Part shown: piece after piece, positions 16,502-25,266 of the stretch | Layout: every line of letters begins with the position of its first letter | Numbering within the stretch: the stretch's first letter is position 1 | NCBI RefSeq assembly: GCF_000425705.1 | Contig: NZ_AUDY01000008.1 | Location: forward strand, 1,096,999 to 1,160,998 | Origin: Halobacillus kuroshimensis DSM 18393 | Lineage (GTDB): Bacteria > Bacillota > Bacilli > Bacillales > Halobacillaceae | DNA: 64,000 nucleotides | Reading direction: 5' to 3' | Notes under the pieces: model-generated | Databases searched by the model: none | Told to the model about the DNA's origin: nothing | The model's input: only the letters and a program-made list of their open reading frames with translations | Program-made: the position numbers and the translations under genes

Positions 16502-17719
16502 TTACAAAAGAAACATTCCAGCAATGCTGGCTGACAGGAAATTGGCCAGCGTTGCGGCAACAACAGCTTTAAGACCAAGGCTGGCTACGTCCTTCCTCCT
16601 GTCAGGAGCAAGACCGCCAAGGGCGCCGATCTGTACGCCGATACCAGACAGGCTGCCAAAGCCCGTTAATGCAAAGGTCGTCACAATCTCTGCCTTCGCA
16701 CTTAATTCATTTTTAGCTTCGCCAAGACTGGAAAACGCAACAAATTCATTGGCCATGATTTTCTCCCCAATAAATCCAGCTGCTCTAACAGCTTCTTCCC
16801 ATGGGACACCAATCACAAAAGCCAGAGGAGCCAGCACATATCCAAGCAGCTGCTGGATGGTAATCGTAAAGCCGAGCAAACCACCGATCCAGCTGACCAT
16901 CCCGTTCAACAGGGCCAGAAGGGCAATGAACGAGAGCAGAATCGCTCCGATATTCAAGGCCAGCCGTAAACCGGTCACCGCTCCGTTTGCCACAGCATCG
17001 AATACGTTCGACGTATCGCTGTCTTCCGGGTTGATATCGGAGAACTCTTCTGAACGCGGCTCAGTCTCTGGAAGAAACAATTTAGCCATCACAAGGGCCG
17101 CGGGTGCAGCCATAAAAGAAGCGGCCAGCAGGTACTCTACGTTAATGCCCAGAAGTGTATATCCTACAAGCGTTGACCCGGCTATAGATGTAAATCCACC
17201 AGTCATAACAGCAAATAATTCCGATTTGGAAATTTTGGATATAAATGGACGGATCAATAACGGAGCCTCTGTCTGTCCGACAAAAATATTCCCTGCAGCA
17301 TTGATGCTTTCCACCTTCGTCGTGCCAAGAACTTTAGACAGGAATCCTCCGATCAGCTTTATCACAATCTGCATAATGCCAAGGTGATACAATACAGCAA
17401 TCAAGGAACTGAAGAAGATGATCGTCGGCAGGACTTGAAAGGCGAACAGCATCCCCATCCCTTCCTGATTGATCAGCGGGCCGTAAAGGAAACCGATTCC
17501 TTCCTCTGTGTATCCGATCAGCTTACTTACTCCGGAGGACATGGCTCCGAGAAGTTTCTGCCCTCCACTGGTTGCAAAAACCAGGAAGGCAAAAGAAACT
17601 TGGAGCAGAAGACCTGCGCCAACAGTTCTCCAGCGAATCGCTTTTCTATTTGTTGAAAATAGCAGGGCCAGAATGAAGACGATACTCACGCCGCCTAACC
17701 CCCACAAGATATTTATCAT
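16502..17719 (-). CDS. Concentrative nucleoside transporter (NupC/CNT family)
   Basis: A 405-residue CNT permease that imports nucleosides with H+ or Na+. Visible blocks are the N-terminal NRKAIRWRTVGAGLLLQ, the re-entrant loop GQTEAPLLIRPFI near residue 160, MTGGFTSIAGSTL, the EKIMANEFVAFSSL stretch, and the C-terminal TGFGSLSGIGVQIGALGGLAPDRR, all typical of CNT proteins. ATG 17719 follows GAGGGG and fits the family N-terminus; the frame upstream overlaps the terC terminator. It sits near the nucleoside hydrolase and YcsI genes, which suggests a purine/pyrimidine salvage neighbourhood. Confidence 0.9.
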   Translation of the reverse strand: MINILWGLGGVSIVFILALLFSTNRKAIRWRTVGAGLLLQVSFAFLVFATSGGQKLLGAMSSGVSKLIGYTEEGIGFLYGPLINQEGMGMLFAFQVLPTIIFFSSLIAVLYHLGIMQIVIKLIGGFLSKVLGTTKVESINAAGNIFVGQTEAPLLIRPFISKISKSELFAVMTGGFTSIAGSTLVGYTLLGINVEYLLAASFMAAPAALVMAKLFLPETEPRSEEFSDINPEDSDTSNVFDAVANGAVTGLRLALNIGAILLSFIALLALLNGMVSWIGGLLGFTITIQQLLGYVLAPLAFVIGVPWEEAVRAAGFIGEKIMANEFVAFSSLGEAKNELSAKAEIVTTFALTGFGSLSGIGVQIGALGGLAPDRRKDVASLGLKAVVAATLANFLSASIAGMFLL

Positions 17720-17845
17720 GTTGAAACCCCTCTTCCTTTTCATCCACTGTTTCATGTGCTGCCGTTTCGAACTAAAGGATAAATGATACCAGTTGAAAAA
17801 AAGGGCCGCAATAGGTTTATAACAAGTAAGAATTGTCCGATAATG

Positions 17846-17878
17846 CAAAAAATGGACCCCTTCTATGGGATCCATTCT
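17846..17878 (-). terminator. Terminator of the terC-family gene
   Basis: A 10-bp stem with one G-U pair around an AATGG/CCATT base, followed on the minus strand by six Ts, right after the stop at 17881. Confidence 0.82.
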
Positions 17879-17880
17879 CA

Positions 17881-18645
17881 TTAAGAAGCCTTTTTTTCGT
17901 ACGCTTTGTTCAGGTCACGACCGGACAGGAACCAGCCACCGATAGCGACACCAAGTAAAATGGTCCAGAAGATCACTGTCCACCCAAGACCATGAGCGAA
18001 ATGTTCATCCAGTATACCGACATCCTTATGGGATAACGTTATGACAGCAAGTTTCACCCCGACCCAGGCAACAATTAGATAAGCCGTCGTCTCCAAACTT
18101 GGACGTGTTTCTAAAAGCTTCACGAACCAGGAAGCAGCGAATTTAATCAAAACCAAACCGGCAATACCTGCTGTTATAACCACGATAAATTGACCACCGT
18201 CCATGCCTCCGATCACTGGCAGCGGTGAATCTGGAAGCGCAAGAGCCAGGGCCACAGCTGCAAGGATGGAGTCGATAGCGAAAACCAAATCGGCAAACCC
18301 GATTTTCACGACCGTCGGCCAGAAGCCCTTTCCTTTCCCTTCCTGTGCTGTTTCTTCATCGTCACTATCCCTCGATAAAATATTTTTCAAACCAAGGTAG
18401 ATCAGGTAGGCGGCACCAAGAGCCTGCACCTGCCATACACTGGCGATGAATGATATAGCAAATAAAGCACTGAAACGGAAAATAAAAGCTCCGATAATTC
18501 CATAATTGATGGCTCGTTTTTTCTGGTCCTCCGGCAGATGTTTAGCTATCACGGCGAGAACAAGGGCATTATCCGCAGATAACAAACCTTCAAGGCCGAT
18601 TAAAATTAACAGGGTCCACCCGTATTCAATCCAAATAGATTCCAT
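17881..18645 (-). CDS. TerC-family membrane protein, probable Mn2+ exporter (YkoY/MeeY-like)
   Basis: A 254-residue TerC protein with 7-8 helices. The defining acidic helices are LEGLLSADNALVLA (residues 18-31) and GFADLVFAIDSILAA (about 115-129), whose Asp/Asn pairs form the metal path. B. subtilis homologues YceF and YkoY are reported to export Mn2+, helping to metallate secreted enzymes and to avoid Mn2+ poisoning. The leader carries a Mn2+-sensing yybP-ykoY riboswitch, which strongly supports the metal assignment. It is monocistronic, with a terminator at its end. Confidence 0.9.
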   Translation of the reverse strand: MESIWIEYGWTLLILIGLEGLLSADNALVLAVIAKHLPEDQKKRAINYGIIGAFIFRFSALFAISFIASVWQVQALGAAYLIYLGLKNILSRDSDDEETAQEGKGKGFWPTVVKIGFADLVFAIDSILAAVALALALPDSPLPVIGGMDGGQFIVVITAGIAGLVLIKFAASWFVKLLETRPSLETTAYLIVAWVGVKLAVITLSHKDVGILDEHFAHGLGWTVIFWTILLGVAIGGWFLSGRDLNKAYEKKAS

Positions 18646-18668
18646 GTATTATTCCCCTTCCTGATAAA

Positions 18669-18692
18669 GGCTTCTGTATCATTTACAGAAGC
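18669..18692 (-). other. Second hairpin in the terC leader
   Basis: GCTTCTGTA (low-coordinate arm) pairs with TACAGAAGC around a 6-base loop, between the riboswitch terminator and the terC ribosome site. The T-tract is short. It may stabilise the 5' end of the processed mRNA or be an accessory terminator. Confidence 0.5.
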
Positions 18693-18696
18693 ACAC

Positions 18697-18727
18697 AAAA
18701 AGACCCTTACCCTGATTGGTAAAGGTC
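18697..18727 (-). terminator. Riboswitch-controlled terminator of terC
   Basis: On the minus strand, a 10-bp stem (18718-18727 with 18702-18711, one G-U pair) is followed by UUUUU. Its 5' arm is the 3' strand of the aptamer's closing helix, so metal-bound aptamer and terminator exclude each other. Confidence 0.88.
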
Positions 18728-18812
18728 CTGCCAGCAGCATGTATGCCGCCAATAAAGCCGAGAGCGGAAACTCTGTCATGATGACTTTACTGTTAAAGCT
18801 ACTCCCCTTTAT
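18718..18812 (-). promoter_or_regulatory. yybP-ykoY manganese riboswitch
   Basis: On the minus strand the leader begins with the highly conserved AAAGGGGAGUAGC block (18798-18810). A stem with GGCUUU (18758 region) follows, then GGCAUACAUGC near the second internal loop and GCAGGACCUUUACC at the 3' end. This is the class consensus in order and spacing. The class binds Mn2+ and switches exporters on. The terminator overlapping the 3' end makes it a transcriptional ON switch for the TerC gene. Confidence 0.93.
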
Positions 18813-18865
18813 AACTAGTAAAACTATAGCAGAAGGATAGAGAAGTGGTCAATACAGCTTAAATA

Positions 18866-19813
18866 CTATACACGGCACAAAGAAGGGGTGCCTTGAAGTT
18901 CCTTATTCACTTCGGCCGCAATCATTACAGAAATCCTCTTCTGCGATTCCTCTGTTAAACCGGCGATGTGAGGAGTCAGCCTAACGCCCGGTGCATGGAG
19001 GATAGGGTTTTCAGGTTGGGCAGGTTCATTTTCCAACACATCGAGAAAAGCACCTGCCAAACGCCCTTCATGTAAGGTGTCAGCCAGAGCAGTTTCATCG
19101 ACAATGCCGCCCCTCGCGGTATTGATGACCCAGGCAGAAGGTTTCATCATCTGTAAGGCTTCTCTGTCCACAAGGTTTTTCGTAGCCGCATTTAATGGCA
19201 CGTGAATGGAAAGAAAATCGGACGTCCTCAGTACGTCTTCCCATTCTTTTTTAACAACACCTGTTTCGTCAATCATATAATCATATTCAGTACGAAAAGG
19301 ATCATAGCCGATCACATTCATGCCGAAAGCCTTAGCCCGTTTTGCTGTCCTGTGGGAAATCTCCCCCAGACCAATGAACCCGAGCGTTTTTCCACTTATT
19401 TCAAATCCGGTATGTACCTTTCTTTCCCACTTGCCTTCAGTCACACTCTTGTGGGCCTCATGAAGAGGGCGACCGGCGCTGAGAACTGCCTGCATCACAT
19501 ACTCCGCCACGGAAACGGCATTCGCGTTTTTAGCTGAGATGACAGAAATCCCACGGTTTTCCGCTTCGTTCCGTTCAATATTATCCAAACCTACGCCCAG
19601 TCGGCCGATGACCTTAAGATTTGGTGCATGGCTCAGCAGCTCCTCATCCACCTGGGTCTGGTTCCGCACAATCAACGCATCAGCGTCCCGAAGATGCTCC
19701 AGCAGCTCTCTTCTGTTCTTATACCATTCTTTATCGTATGTTACTTTGTGACCCTGATTCTCAAGAATCTCCACGCCCTCCGGCCATATTACTTCACTTA
19801 TGAGAATATTCAC
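18866..19813 (-). CDS. D-2-hydroxyacid dehydrogenase (phosphoglycerate dehydrogenase-like)
   Basis: A 315-residue NAD-dependent dehydrogenase reducing a 2-keto acid. The Rossmann motif is GFIGLGEISHRTAKRAKAFGM in pieces (GLGxIS near residue 152), followed by the acidic FDP-like DP at 171. The catalytic set is Arg in NTARGGIVDE, Glu in LENEPA and His in LTPHIAG. There is no C-terminal ACT or intervening domain, so it is shorter than true SerA; substrates could be hydroxypyruvate/glycerate or another 2-keto acid. Translation starts at GTG 19813, after GGGAG. It appears monocistronic. Confidence 0.85.
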   Translation of the reverse strand: MNILISEVIWPEGVEILENQGHKVTYDKEWYKNRRELLEHLRDADALIVRNQTQVDEELLSHAPNLKVIGRLGVGLDNIERNEAENRGISVISAKNANAVSVAEYVMQAVLSAGRPLHEAHKSVTEGKWERKVHTGFEISGKTLGFIGLGEISHRTAKRAKAFGMNVIGYDPFRTEYDYMIDETGVVKKEWEDVLRTSDFLSIHVPLNAATKNLVDREALQMMKPSAWVINTARGGIVDETALADTLHEGRLAGAFLDVLENEPAQPENPILHAPGVRLTPHIAGLTEESQKRISVMIAAEVNKELQGTPSLCRV

Positions 19814-20015
19814 AGTTCTCCCACCCTTTCCTTTCTTTCATTAAACCATTTTGTTGGAGAAGGGACAAAGGATGTCGTATGGTTTGTCGAATTTGAAAAA
19901 TAATCAATCAAGGTGACCAACCAGCAGTCAGGGAAAGACTGCGTCGATCCAAGGTTCCTTCCTTTACACCTCTTTCTCAGGATGACTTTTTAAAATCCGT
20001 TCATCTCCATCATTT

Positions 20016-20234
20016 CTACTGCTCATATCCGAATATCACCTTTTGACAGACTTCACACCTGTGAGCTGGAATCTTCCTTACTTTAAGAAGAGCACTTTCT
20101 ACCAGAACCTCACTGCCAAAATCCATAACCATCGAATCAGGCGATTCTGACCAGCAAATCTTCCGCGGAGAGAATATGTATCCCGCTTTGAGTTTACGGC
20201 CACAGTCAGGGCATAGCATGTTGTCCTTGTTCAT
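20016..20234 (-). CDS. Zinc-ribbon protein, DUF6487-like
   Basis: A 72-residue protein with CPDCG at residues 8-12 and CEVCQ at 59-63, flanking a strand-rich middle (GYIFSPRKICWSES near 19-32; RKIPAHRC near 52-59). This pattern, including the conserved Trp-Ser and the closing IFGYEQ, matches the small DUF6487-type zinc ribbon, of unknown function. A GGTGGTG site precedes the ATG. Confidence 0.72.
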   Translation of the reverse strand: MNKDNMLCPDCGRKLKAGYIFSPRKICWSESPDSMVMDFGSEVLVESALLKVRKIPAHRCEVCQKVIFGYEQ

Positions 20235-20354
20235 TTTTTCAGCACCACCTCTTTAATGCTTGGAAGGAAACAGCGGACTCTTATGGTTATAAACGCTTTA
20301 ACCTCCACATAAATAGACATGAGCGTTATAAAAAGATCAGGATGCACCTTCCAC

Positions 20355-21257
20355 TTATTCAAAAGACTCCGCTACTACAACGAGGGTATCTATAGATAAC
20401 TGCTCCAGACGACTTTCGAGTTTATAGGTGATAGAATCTGCCGTCCATTTCAAATATTTTGTGTTGTTATCCACGGCATACTTTCCTGTACCATCACCAA
20501 CAGCAACCTCTTCCGTTTCCATGCCCTCCAATGGAAGGCCTCCCTCTTTCATCGTGGTCAATGTCATGGATTCTCCTGACTCACCATGAAAAATAAACGT
20601 TAAAAGAGTATCTTTATCTTCCTTTGTTCCAGCTTTTATTTCGACACCATCCACCTCATAAGGCATCACTCGAGGAAATTGGGGCTGAAACGATTCATCA
20701 GAAGAACGGGTCTCCAGACTTGAATAGTCATACTCATATAATCCGTCCGATGTTTTTTCTACGGTATCAAGAGCATGACTCAATGCCTGGCCCTCCGTAA
20801 AATAGATCCGAGTGATTTCCCCATCTTCATTTGTGTTTACTCTCCCACGAACATCAGCCGTTTCGCCATTATCTACATTCACCTGGTAATCAAAAATATA
20901 ACCTGTTTCAACGTCGCTTTGCTGGATGTCTTTATTTTCCACTTCCATCTTCACTTCGCTGCTGTACGCTTGTTGGTGATACCTTGTAAGCAGATTCGTC
21001 TGCATCGCCTGATCCATATAATCCTCCGTTAAATAGGGTGCGAACTGCTCCGTATAATAGGCATGAACCTTTTCATAACTGCCTTCTTCATACAACTCCT
21101 TAACCTCTTCTCCCGGTCCTGTGAACAGCTGCGTGAGCACTTTCGATACATCATCTTTCGTTGTGTTATTTTCTTCATGGTCCAAAGAAGACTGTGAAGA
21201 TGTGCATCCTGCAGTAAAAAAAAGAACAGCAAAGACAATGGAAACCTTTTTGATCAT
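20355..21257 (-). CDS. Lipoprotein with DUF4367-like C-terminal domain
   Basis: A 300-residue lipoprotein: signal peptide with lipobox FTAGC (Cys 18), then an Asp/Glu/Asn-rich spacer. Residues about 40-160 look like an NTF2-like or exported helical/strand unit (YTEQFAPYLTEDYMDQ). Residues 195-300 resemble DUF4367, with MPYEVDGVEIK, the TTMKEGG and YKLESRLEQLSIDTLVVVAESF endings. DUF4367 occurs in secreted anti-sigma-like and cell-envelope proteins of Firmicutes. No partner gene is adjacent, so the function is unknown. Confidence 0.7.
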   Translation of the reverse strand: MIKKVSIVFAVLFFTAGCTSSQSSLDHEENNTTKDDVSKVLTQLFTGPGEEVKELYEEGSYEKVHAYYTEQFAPYLTEDYMDQAMQTNLLTRYHQQAYSSEVKMEVENKDIQQSDVETGYIFDYQVNVDNGETADVRGRVNTNEDGEITRIYFTEGQALSHALDTVEKTSDGLYEYDYSSLETRSSDESFQPQFPRVMPYEVDGVEIKAGTKEDKDTLLTFIFHGESGESMTLTTMKEGGLPLEGMETEEVAVGDGTGKYAVDNNTKYLKWTADSITYKLESRLEQLSIDTLVVVAESFE

Positions 21258-21373
21258 GAAACCACCTCCACCTCTCCTTCTTTCCTGACTCTACGAACAC
21301 CAGGGGCATCCAGTTTCAAAATTTAGTAAATGATTCCTTATTTTAGAACGGATCAAACGTTGTTGACGAAAAA

Positions 21374-21400
21374 AAGAAGCTGCGTTTAAGCAGCTTCCTT
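21374..21400 (-). terminator. Terminator of the GltS-type symporter gene
   Basis: AAGCTGC pairs with GCAGCTT around a 6-base loop (21380-21399), with a run of seven Ts on the minus strand. Confidence 0.87.
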
Positions 21401-21402
21401 GT

Positions 21403-22824
21403 CTACTCTTGATTCTTTTGTTTCCCAAAATGGAAAATGCCGACCAATATACCCAGGGCCGTCATGCATAAAGCGAGAATGAGTCCTGCCCACGGACCGA
21501 CCCCGGCAATGAATGGGACAGAAAGTGCGGTGACGAGGCCACCTCCTAAAAATGGTTCATAAACGAGCTGCTTATAGCCGAAAGCTTCAAATGCCGGGGA
21601 CTCGTTGTCCGGATCGACGATACGCATCAATAGAAGGCCCGTTGCCGTCACACCCATGGATTGACCAAAATCTCCGATTCCACGTTCAAACCAGTAATTT
21701 GGAATGATCTTGGGAGCAAGGAAAATAAAGCTGAAGAGGTTCCAGGAAATCCCGGCCACAGCCAAAATTAAGAAAGGCACAAGATAGTCCCCGATCACTT
21801 CCAGGGAAACCGTTGCGATGGCTGAGATAATTAACAAGTCCAGAGCCAGCCCCTGAATGCGGTTCACCATTCTCCGATCAATCAAGTTGTATTTATCATT
21901 TTTGTTAAAGAAAATCTGAATGATAATGCCGCCGAACATAGCAACCGGAAACAATGGAATGTATGTCATGAAGCTCGATCCTGTCCAATTGGCAATCGTA
22001 ATGCTTTCAAGTCCGATCAGTCCCTGTAAAATACCCCAGCCGATCAGAATGGCGACCATAATGATGGAGAGGTGGAAGGATAACGGCTCGATGGATTCAG
22101 GGCGGAGCGTCATTTTCCCGGCAGGTTCACGATTCTGATATTCCATGATCCCACTCTTCCGCAGTTCAGAAAATCCATGAGCATCTTTGATGACCTCGGT
22201 CTTGTTGTTCCGGACCGCCCAGTTAATCAGAATAATACCGAAGATGACACCTGATAAAACACCCACGGTGGCCAGGCCGATCGCTAAATCGAAGGCTTCT
22301 GAAAAACCAAGCTCTTCGAATGTACTTGCCATTCCCGCCGCTGTACCGTGTCCTCCTTCAAAAGCCACTTCAATAAGAGCACCGGCCATCGCTGGAATAT
22401 CGAAAAAGGGTGTTAGAATCAGCAGTACGACTAACAAACCGATCACATACTGTCCCCACCCTACGGCCCAGCCGAAAGCAAGCTGTGGGCCGCCGTATGT
22501 CCAGACATCTTTCAATTTAGGCATAGCCGCTCCCAAGAAGAGAGAAGCAAAAACTACGTTAATCATTAACCCTGGAAGGGCTGACCAAACCTGGATAATC
22601 GTATCTGTCATAATCCCGTTCGTTAAGAAATGCCCTTCTGATACAAATAGAGATGCAATTTTACCAAGCACCTGCGGCCCTAATAATAAAGCAATAAAGC
22701 CGCCGATAATCGATGCCGGCAAAAAGAGATCCTGAAATATTTTCACTTTTACTCTGATAATCTTCCCGATGATAAGAAATACACCAATGTATAATAGCGC
22801 AAAACCTATTTGTTCCGGACTCAT
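21403..22824 (-). CDS. Na+/glutamate symporter, GltS (ESS) family
   Basis: A 473-residue permease with two inverted halves of about five helices each. Half one has LFLPASIIGGFIALLLGP and AFEGGHGTAAGMASTFEELGF (about residue 150). Half two has the matching GDFGQSMGVTATGLLLMRIVDPDN (about residue 385). These paired Gly-rich re-entrant loops define the GltS family, which imports glutamate with Na+. The protein is longer than E. coli GltS, and close relatives may carry other anions. The leader contains an unusual strong hairpin. Monocistronic. Confidence 0.85.
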   Translation of the reverse strand: MSPEQIGFALLYIGVFLIIGKIIRVKVKIFQDLFLPASIIGGFIALLLGPQVLGKIASLFVSEGHFLTNGIMTDTIIQVWSALPGLMINVVFASLFLGAAMPKLKDVWTYGGPQLAFGWAVGWGQYVIGLLVVLLILTPFFDIPAMAGALIEVAFEGGHGTAAGMASTFEELGFSEAFDLAIGLATVGVLSGVIFGIILINWAVRNNKTEVIKDAHGFSELRKSGIMEYQNREPAGKMTLRPESIEPLSFHLSIIMVAILIGWGILQGLIGLESITIANWTGSSFMTYIPLFPVAMFGGIIIQIFFNKNDKYNLIDRRMVNRIQGLALDLLIISAIATVSLEVIGDYLVPFLILAVAGISWNLFSFIFLAPKIIPNYWFERGIGDFGQSMGVTATGLLLMRIVDPDNESPAFEAFGYKQLVYEPFLGGGLVTALSVPFIAGVGPWAGLILALCMTALGILVGIFHFGKQKNQE

Positions 22825-23366
22825 TATCCCATCACCCCGCTGTTTTTAAACTTCAATTCATGAATAACCTTTTCCCCCGATTCCCGCTGAAAAAAGAGTT
22901 TTAAACGCTTATGAAAAAAGAAAGACTTTTCAATCATTTCCATTGAAAAGTCTTTCTTTCTTATACCTCCTATCCTGGATCCCAACCGATCCCCTCTATG
23001 GAAATCATCCTCTTTCCTGAACCTGATGACAGGCACTATTCCTGAACGAAAACGATGATTTTTTGGAGCTGTGGATTCTGAGGGGGTTATGGCCTTATAC
23101 AATCCATCAACAAAAGCCGAATTGAAAACGAAATGAACTTCGACCATGGGTAACTTCCGCAAAGAACGAGGTTTACGTTTCATTATCGAATGGGGAATGC
23201 CTTACCTACATGTATAATTCGGTCTGTCACAATTCCGGCTGCCTTAGTAAAAATAATAGAAAATCCATCTTCTTCTCTATCTTTTTAAAGACTGTGATAT
23301 ACATCTATACCATAGTTCATATCCTGTCATAGAATGAACTATCTTGATGTTTAGGAGGTGTATAGT
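22825..23366. other. Gene-free 540-base region: gltS leader and upstream promoters
   Basis: No convincing coding frame is present. The region holds the strong hairpin at 22917-22960, facing gltS, and an inverted repeat ATAGTTCAT/ATGAACTAT (23312-23320 with 23334-23342) close to the divergent gene at 23367. Confidence 0.6.
22911..22961 (-). terminator. Strong hairpin in the gltS leader (possible attenuator)
   Basis: A perfect 18-bp stem (22917-22934 with 22942-22959) with a 7-base loop, followed by a T-run on the minus strand and a T-rich side on the plus strand. No minus-strand gene ends upstream of it. It sits about 90 bases before the gltS ATG, so a transcript reading into gltS must pass it. 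Confidence 0.75.
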
Positions 23367-23693
23367 ATGAACCATAAACCGTGTAAAAAGGATTGTCATT
23401 CCGATGTGGATGTGATCACCTGCAGCTGCTGTGTTACTGGACTAGCTAATGTCATCTCCACCCGTTTCCGCTGCGGAGATACGATAGGAATCACTTTTTT
23501 CGTAGAAGAAGGAGCAGGGATTTTTGTCGGCAGGTATCGAGGACTGGAAGACTATGTTCTTGAAATTGATGATCTACTTGTACCTGGGACAACCAGTTTC
23601 ATTCCTCTATGTGATGTAGGAAGTGTCGAAAAAGGACTTCCACTGCAGGAGGAGCCTATGCAGATCACCAAGGTTAACAAGACGGCGGAGTAA
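23367..23693 (+). CDS. Cys-rich small protein, possible spore protein
   Basis: A 108-residue protein. The N-terminal 30 residues carry six cysteines in a CKKDC, then CSCC pattern, plus two histidines. The rest (residues 35-95) is strand-rich and acidic, with FRCGDTIGITFFVEEGAG and YVLEIDDLLVPGTTSFIPLCDVGSVEKG. ATG 23367 is preferred to GTG 23358 because AGGAGG lies 8 bases before the ATG. An upstream CATAGAAT hexamer-like box would fit a mother-cell sigma -10, which together with the cysteines hints at a coat or exosporium role. I do not recognise the family. Confidence 0.6.
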   Translation: MNHKPCKKDCHSDVDVITCSCCVTGLANVISTRFRCGDTIGITFFVEEGAGIFVGRYRGLEDYVLEIDDLLVPGTTSFIPLCDVGSVEKGLPLQEEPMQITKVNKTAE

Positions 23694-23724
23694 ACGAATG
23701 GATCGACCCTGTCATTGAACAAAG

Positions 23725-23758
23725 AAAAGGGAGACACTTTTGTAGTGCTCCCTTTTTT
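23725..23758 (+). terminator. Terminator of the Cys-rich protein gene
   Basis: AAAAGGGAG plus CACT pairs with AGTG plus CTCCCTTTT, ending in a T-run, 32 bases past the stop codon. Confidence 0.9.
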
Positions 23759-23781
23759 GTGTAATGTATTATGAAATCCTT

Positions 23782-24279
23782 TCATTCGTCCTGATGCATC
23801 AGTGGTTCCAGTTCAGCTAATAAGCGAGTGGCTTCATCCAACAGCTCTTGATAATGCACAATGCCATTGATCAATACGGCTGTATAGATGCCTGTACCCA
23901 GTATAAATAAAACTCCTTTCCAAAAAGGAGTCAGCCTGGGATCCCTCTCTTTTATGGTGGATTTCAAACTTATGAGCTTAGATAGAGGGAAATAGAACAA
24001 TAGCAGAATACAAGATATGAGGGCCGCATACATTTGCCTTAATTGTTTTTCATTCACCCAGAGATACGTCAGTTCTTCCGGCTTTTCCTCCTGCGATTTC
24101 CAGCTTATAACAGTCTGATGAACGGTGTCTCCTTTCCAATTATATTCTTCGACCCTCATTGTCTGATCCCCCAACTCTTTGACGCCTACCCCAAAAGGAG
24201 CGGGAGTATCTCCGAATGATACGACATGATACACAATAAAGATAAGAATGATGAATAGAAAATGGAATGCTTTGTACAT
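23782..24279 (-). CDS. Membrane protein of unknown function
   Basis: A 165-residue protein with an N-terminal hydrophobic segment (residues 5-21, signal or anchor), an extracytoplasmic stretch of about 60 residues rich in Glu/Trp/Thr, and two further membrane helices (about 84-101 and 121-140). It ends in a Glu-rich helix. GGAGGAG precedes the ATG. No known family is recognised and it stands alone. Confidence 0.6.
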   Translation of the reverse strand: MYKAFHFLFIILIFIVYHVVSFGDTPAPFGVGVKELGDQTMRVEEYNWKGDTVHQTVISWKSQEEKPEELTYLWVNEKQLRQMYAALISCILLLFYFPLSKLISLKSTIKERDPRLTPFWKGVLFILGTGIYTAVLINGIVHYQELLDEATRLLAELEPLMHQDE

Positions 24280-24990
24280 GCTCTCCTCCTATCACACCTT
24301 GAGAAATCACTTTCATCACTTCAATTGAATCTATTTCTCCAAAGTTTCCATTCATTTGTAACACCTGTGTCGAAATCCTTATACCATGCTTCCAAGGTTC
24401 TTTCTGAGCAAACGTCTAAATGCTTAAGTGGAGGATAAAAGGAGATCTCATCCGTCGTTATATAAGGTGTACGCCTCACCCCTCCCTTTGCCGTAATCCT
24501 TTCTTTTCCTGCCCCTGCCACCTGAAGCGAAACCTCCTCCCATCTTCTCTTAAAGCACTGCACCTGAGCTCAACCCAGCGGTTACACAGTCAATTCCCCA
24601 GTCTGCCAAGGTTCCTAAAGCATAAACGTAAACGTTCATTCTACTAATCTCCACTCATTACTCACTTCCTAACGCAATCCTTAAGACGAAAAACCATTCC
24701 GGTTACAATGGAGCCCTTGCCTATTTACTATTCCATTAGAAACTTCTTTCATGGACTACGAATTGACTTGTATAAAGTTTCATAATGAAGAATATCCCTC
24801 CTTCTATAAGTCTATGGTCATTTTCCCATCATCGTCGAAACGGAGCAGCCTTCTTTCACGATTTTTTAATACAGGTAGATTTTTTCCGAAAATTCTATTG
24901 ATTCTCACTATATTTTCCTGTATTGTAAAACGCAAGCGAAAGGATAAACGTTGATCAAACGGATCAACTGCTTTAAAAACTACATACGAA
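24280..24990. other. Gene-free region upstream of the S-box
   Basis: About 700 bases with only short, unconvincing frames on both strands and no ribosome sites in front of them. The last 100 bases are A/T-rich; TTGATT at about 24898 and a TATTGT-like -10 could be the promoter for the S-box transcript. Confidence 0.55.
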
Positions 24991-25091
24991 CTTATCCAGA
25001 GAGGTGTAGGGACTGGCCCTTTGATACCTCAGCAACCAGCCATTGGCACGGTGCTAAATCCAGAAGGCAGTCTTACTGCCTTGAAGATAAG
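24991..25091 (+). promoter_or_regulatory. SAM-I (S-box) riboswitch
   Basis: The sequence shows the class consensus in order: CTTATCCAGAGAGGTGTAGGG is present in parts (CTTATC 24991-24996, AGAGAGGTG), then GACTGGCCC, TGATACCTCAGCAACC, GGTGCTAAATCC, and the closing GATAAG at 25086-25091, which pairs with CTTATC. S-adenosylmethionine binding favours the downstream terminator, so the methionine-forming enzyme is made when SAM is low. Confidence 0.96.
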
Positions 25092-25108
25092 GAGTCTTAG
25101 ATAAATAG

Positions 25109-25139
25109 AAGGCCCCCTTATCAAAGGAGGTCTTTTTTT
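25109..25139 (+). terminator. S-box controlled terminator
   Basis: An 11-bp stem with one mismatch (25109-25119 with 25124-25134), followed by seven Ts, 18 bases after the aptamer. It is the OFF platform of the SAM riboswitch. Confidence 0.9.
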
Positions 25140-25266
25140 AATGGAAATATACACCACCTCTTCTGTTGAAAAGAGCTCCCTCAGAAACTGTGAGTCAGCA
25201 TATTCCTGTAGAAGGATGAGCTTTCTAATATATTTGATCAATACTAAATGGAAAGGTTGTTGTGAA

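Noticed and set aside
22824..23183. 119-codon minus-strand frame upstream of the GltS-type gene
   Set aside because: It crosses the strong leader hairpin and has no ribosome site. Its composition is Arg/Phe-rich and low in structure, so it is better read as a leader.
22911..23200. Possible T-box or known riboswitch in the gltS leader
   Set aside because: The T-box sequence (GGGTGGNACCGCG-like) and the cores of common riboswitch classes are absent. Only the hairpin is supported.
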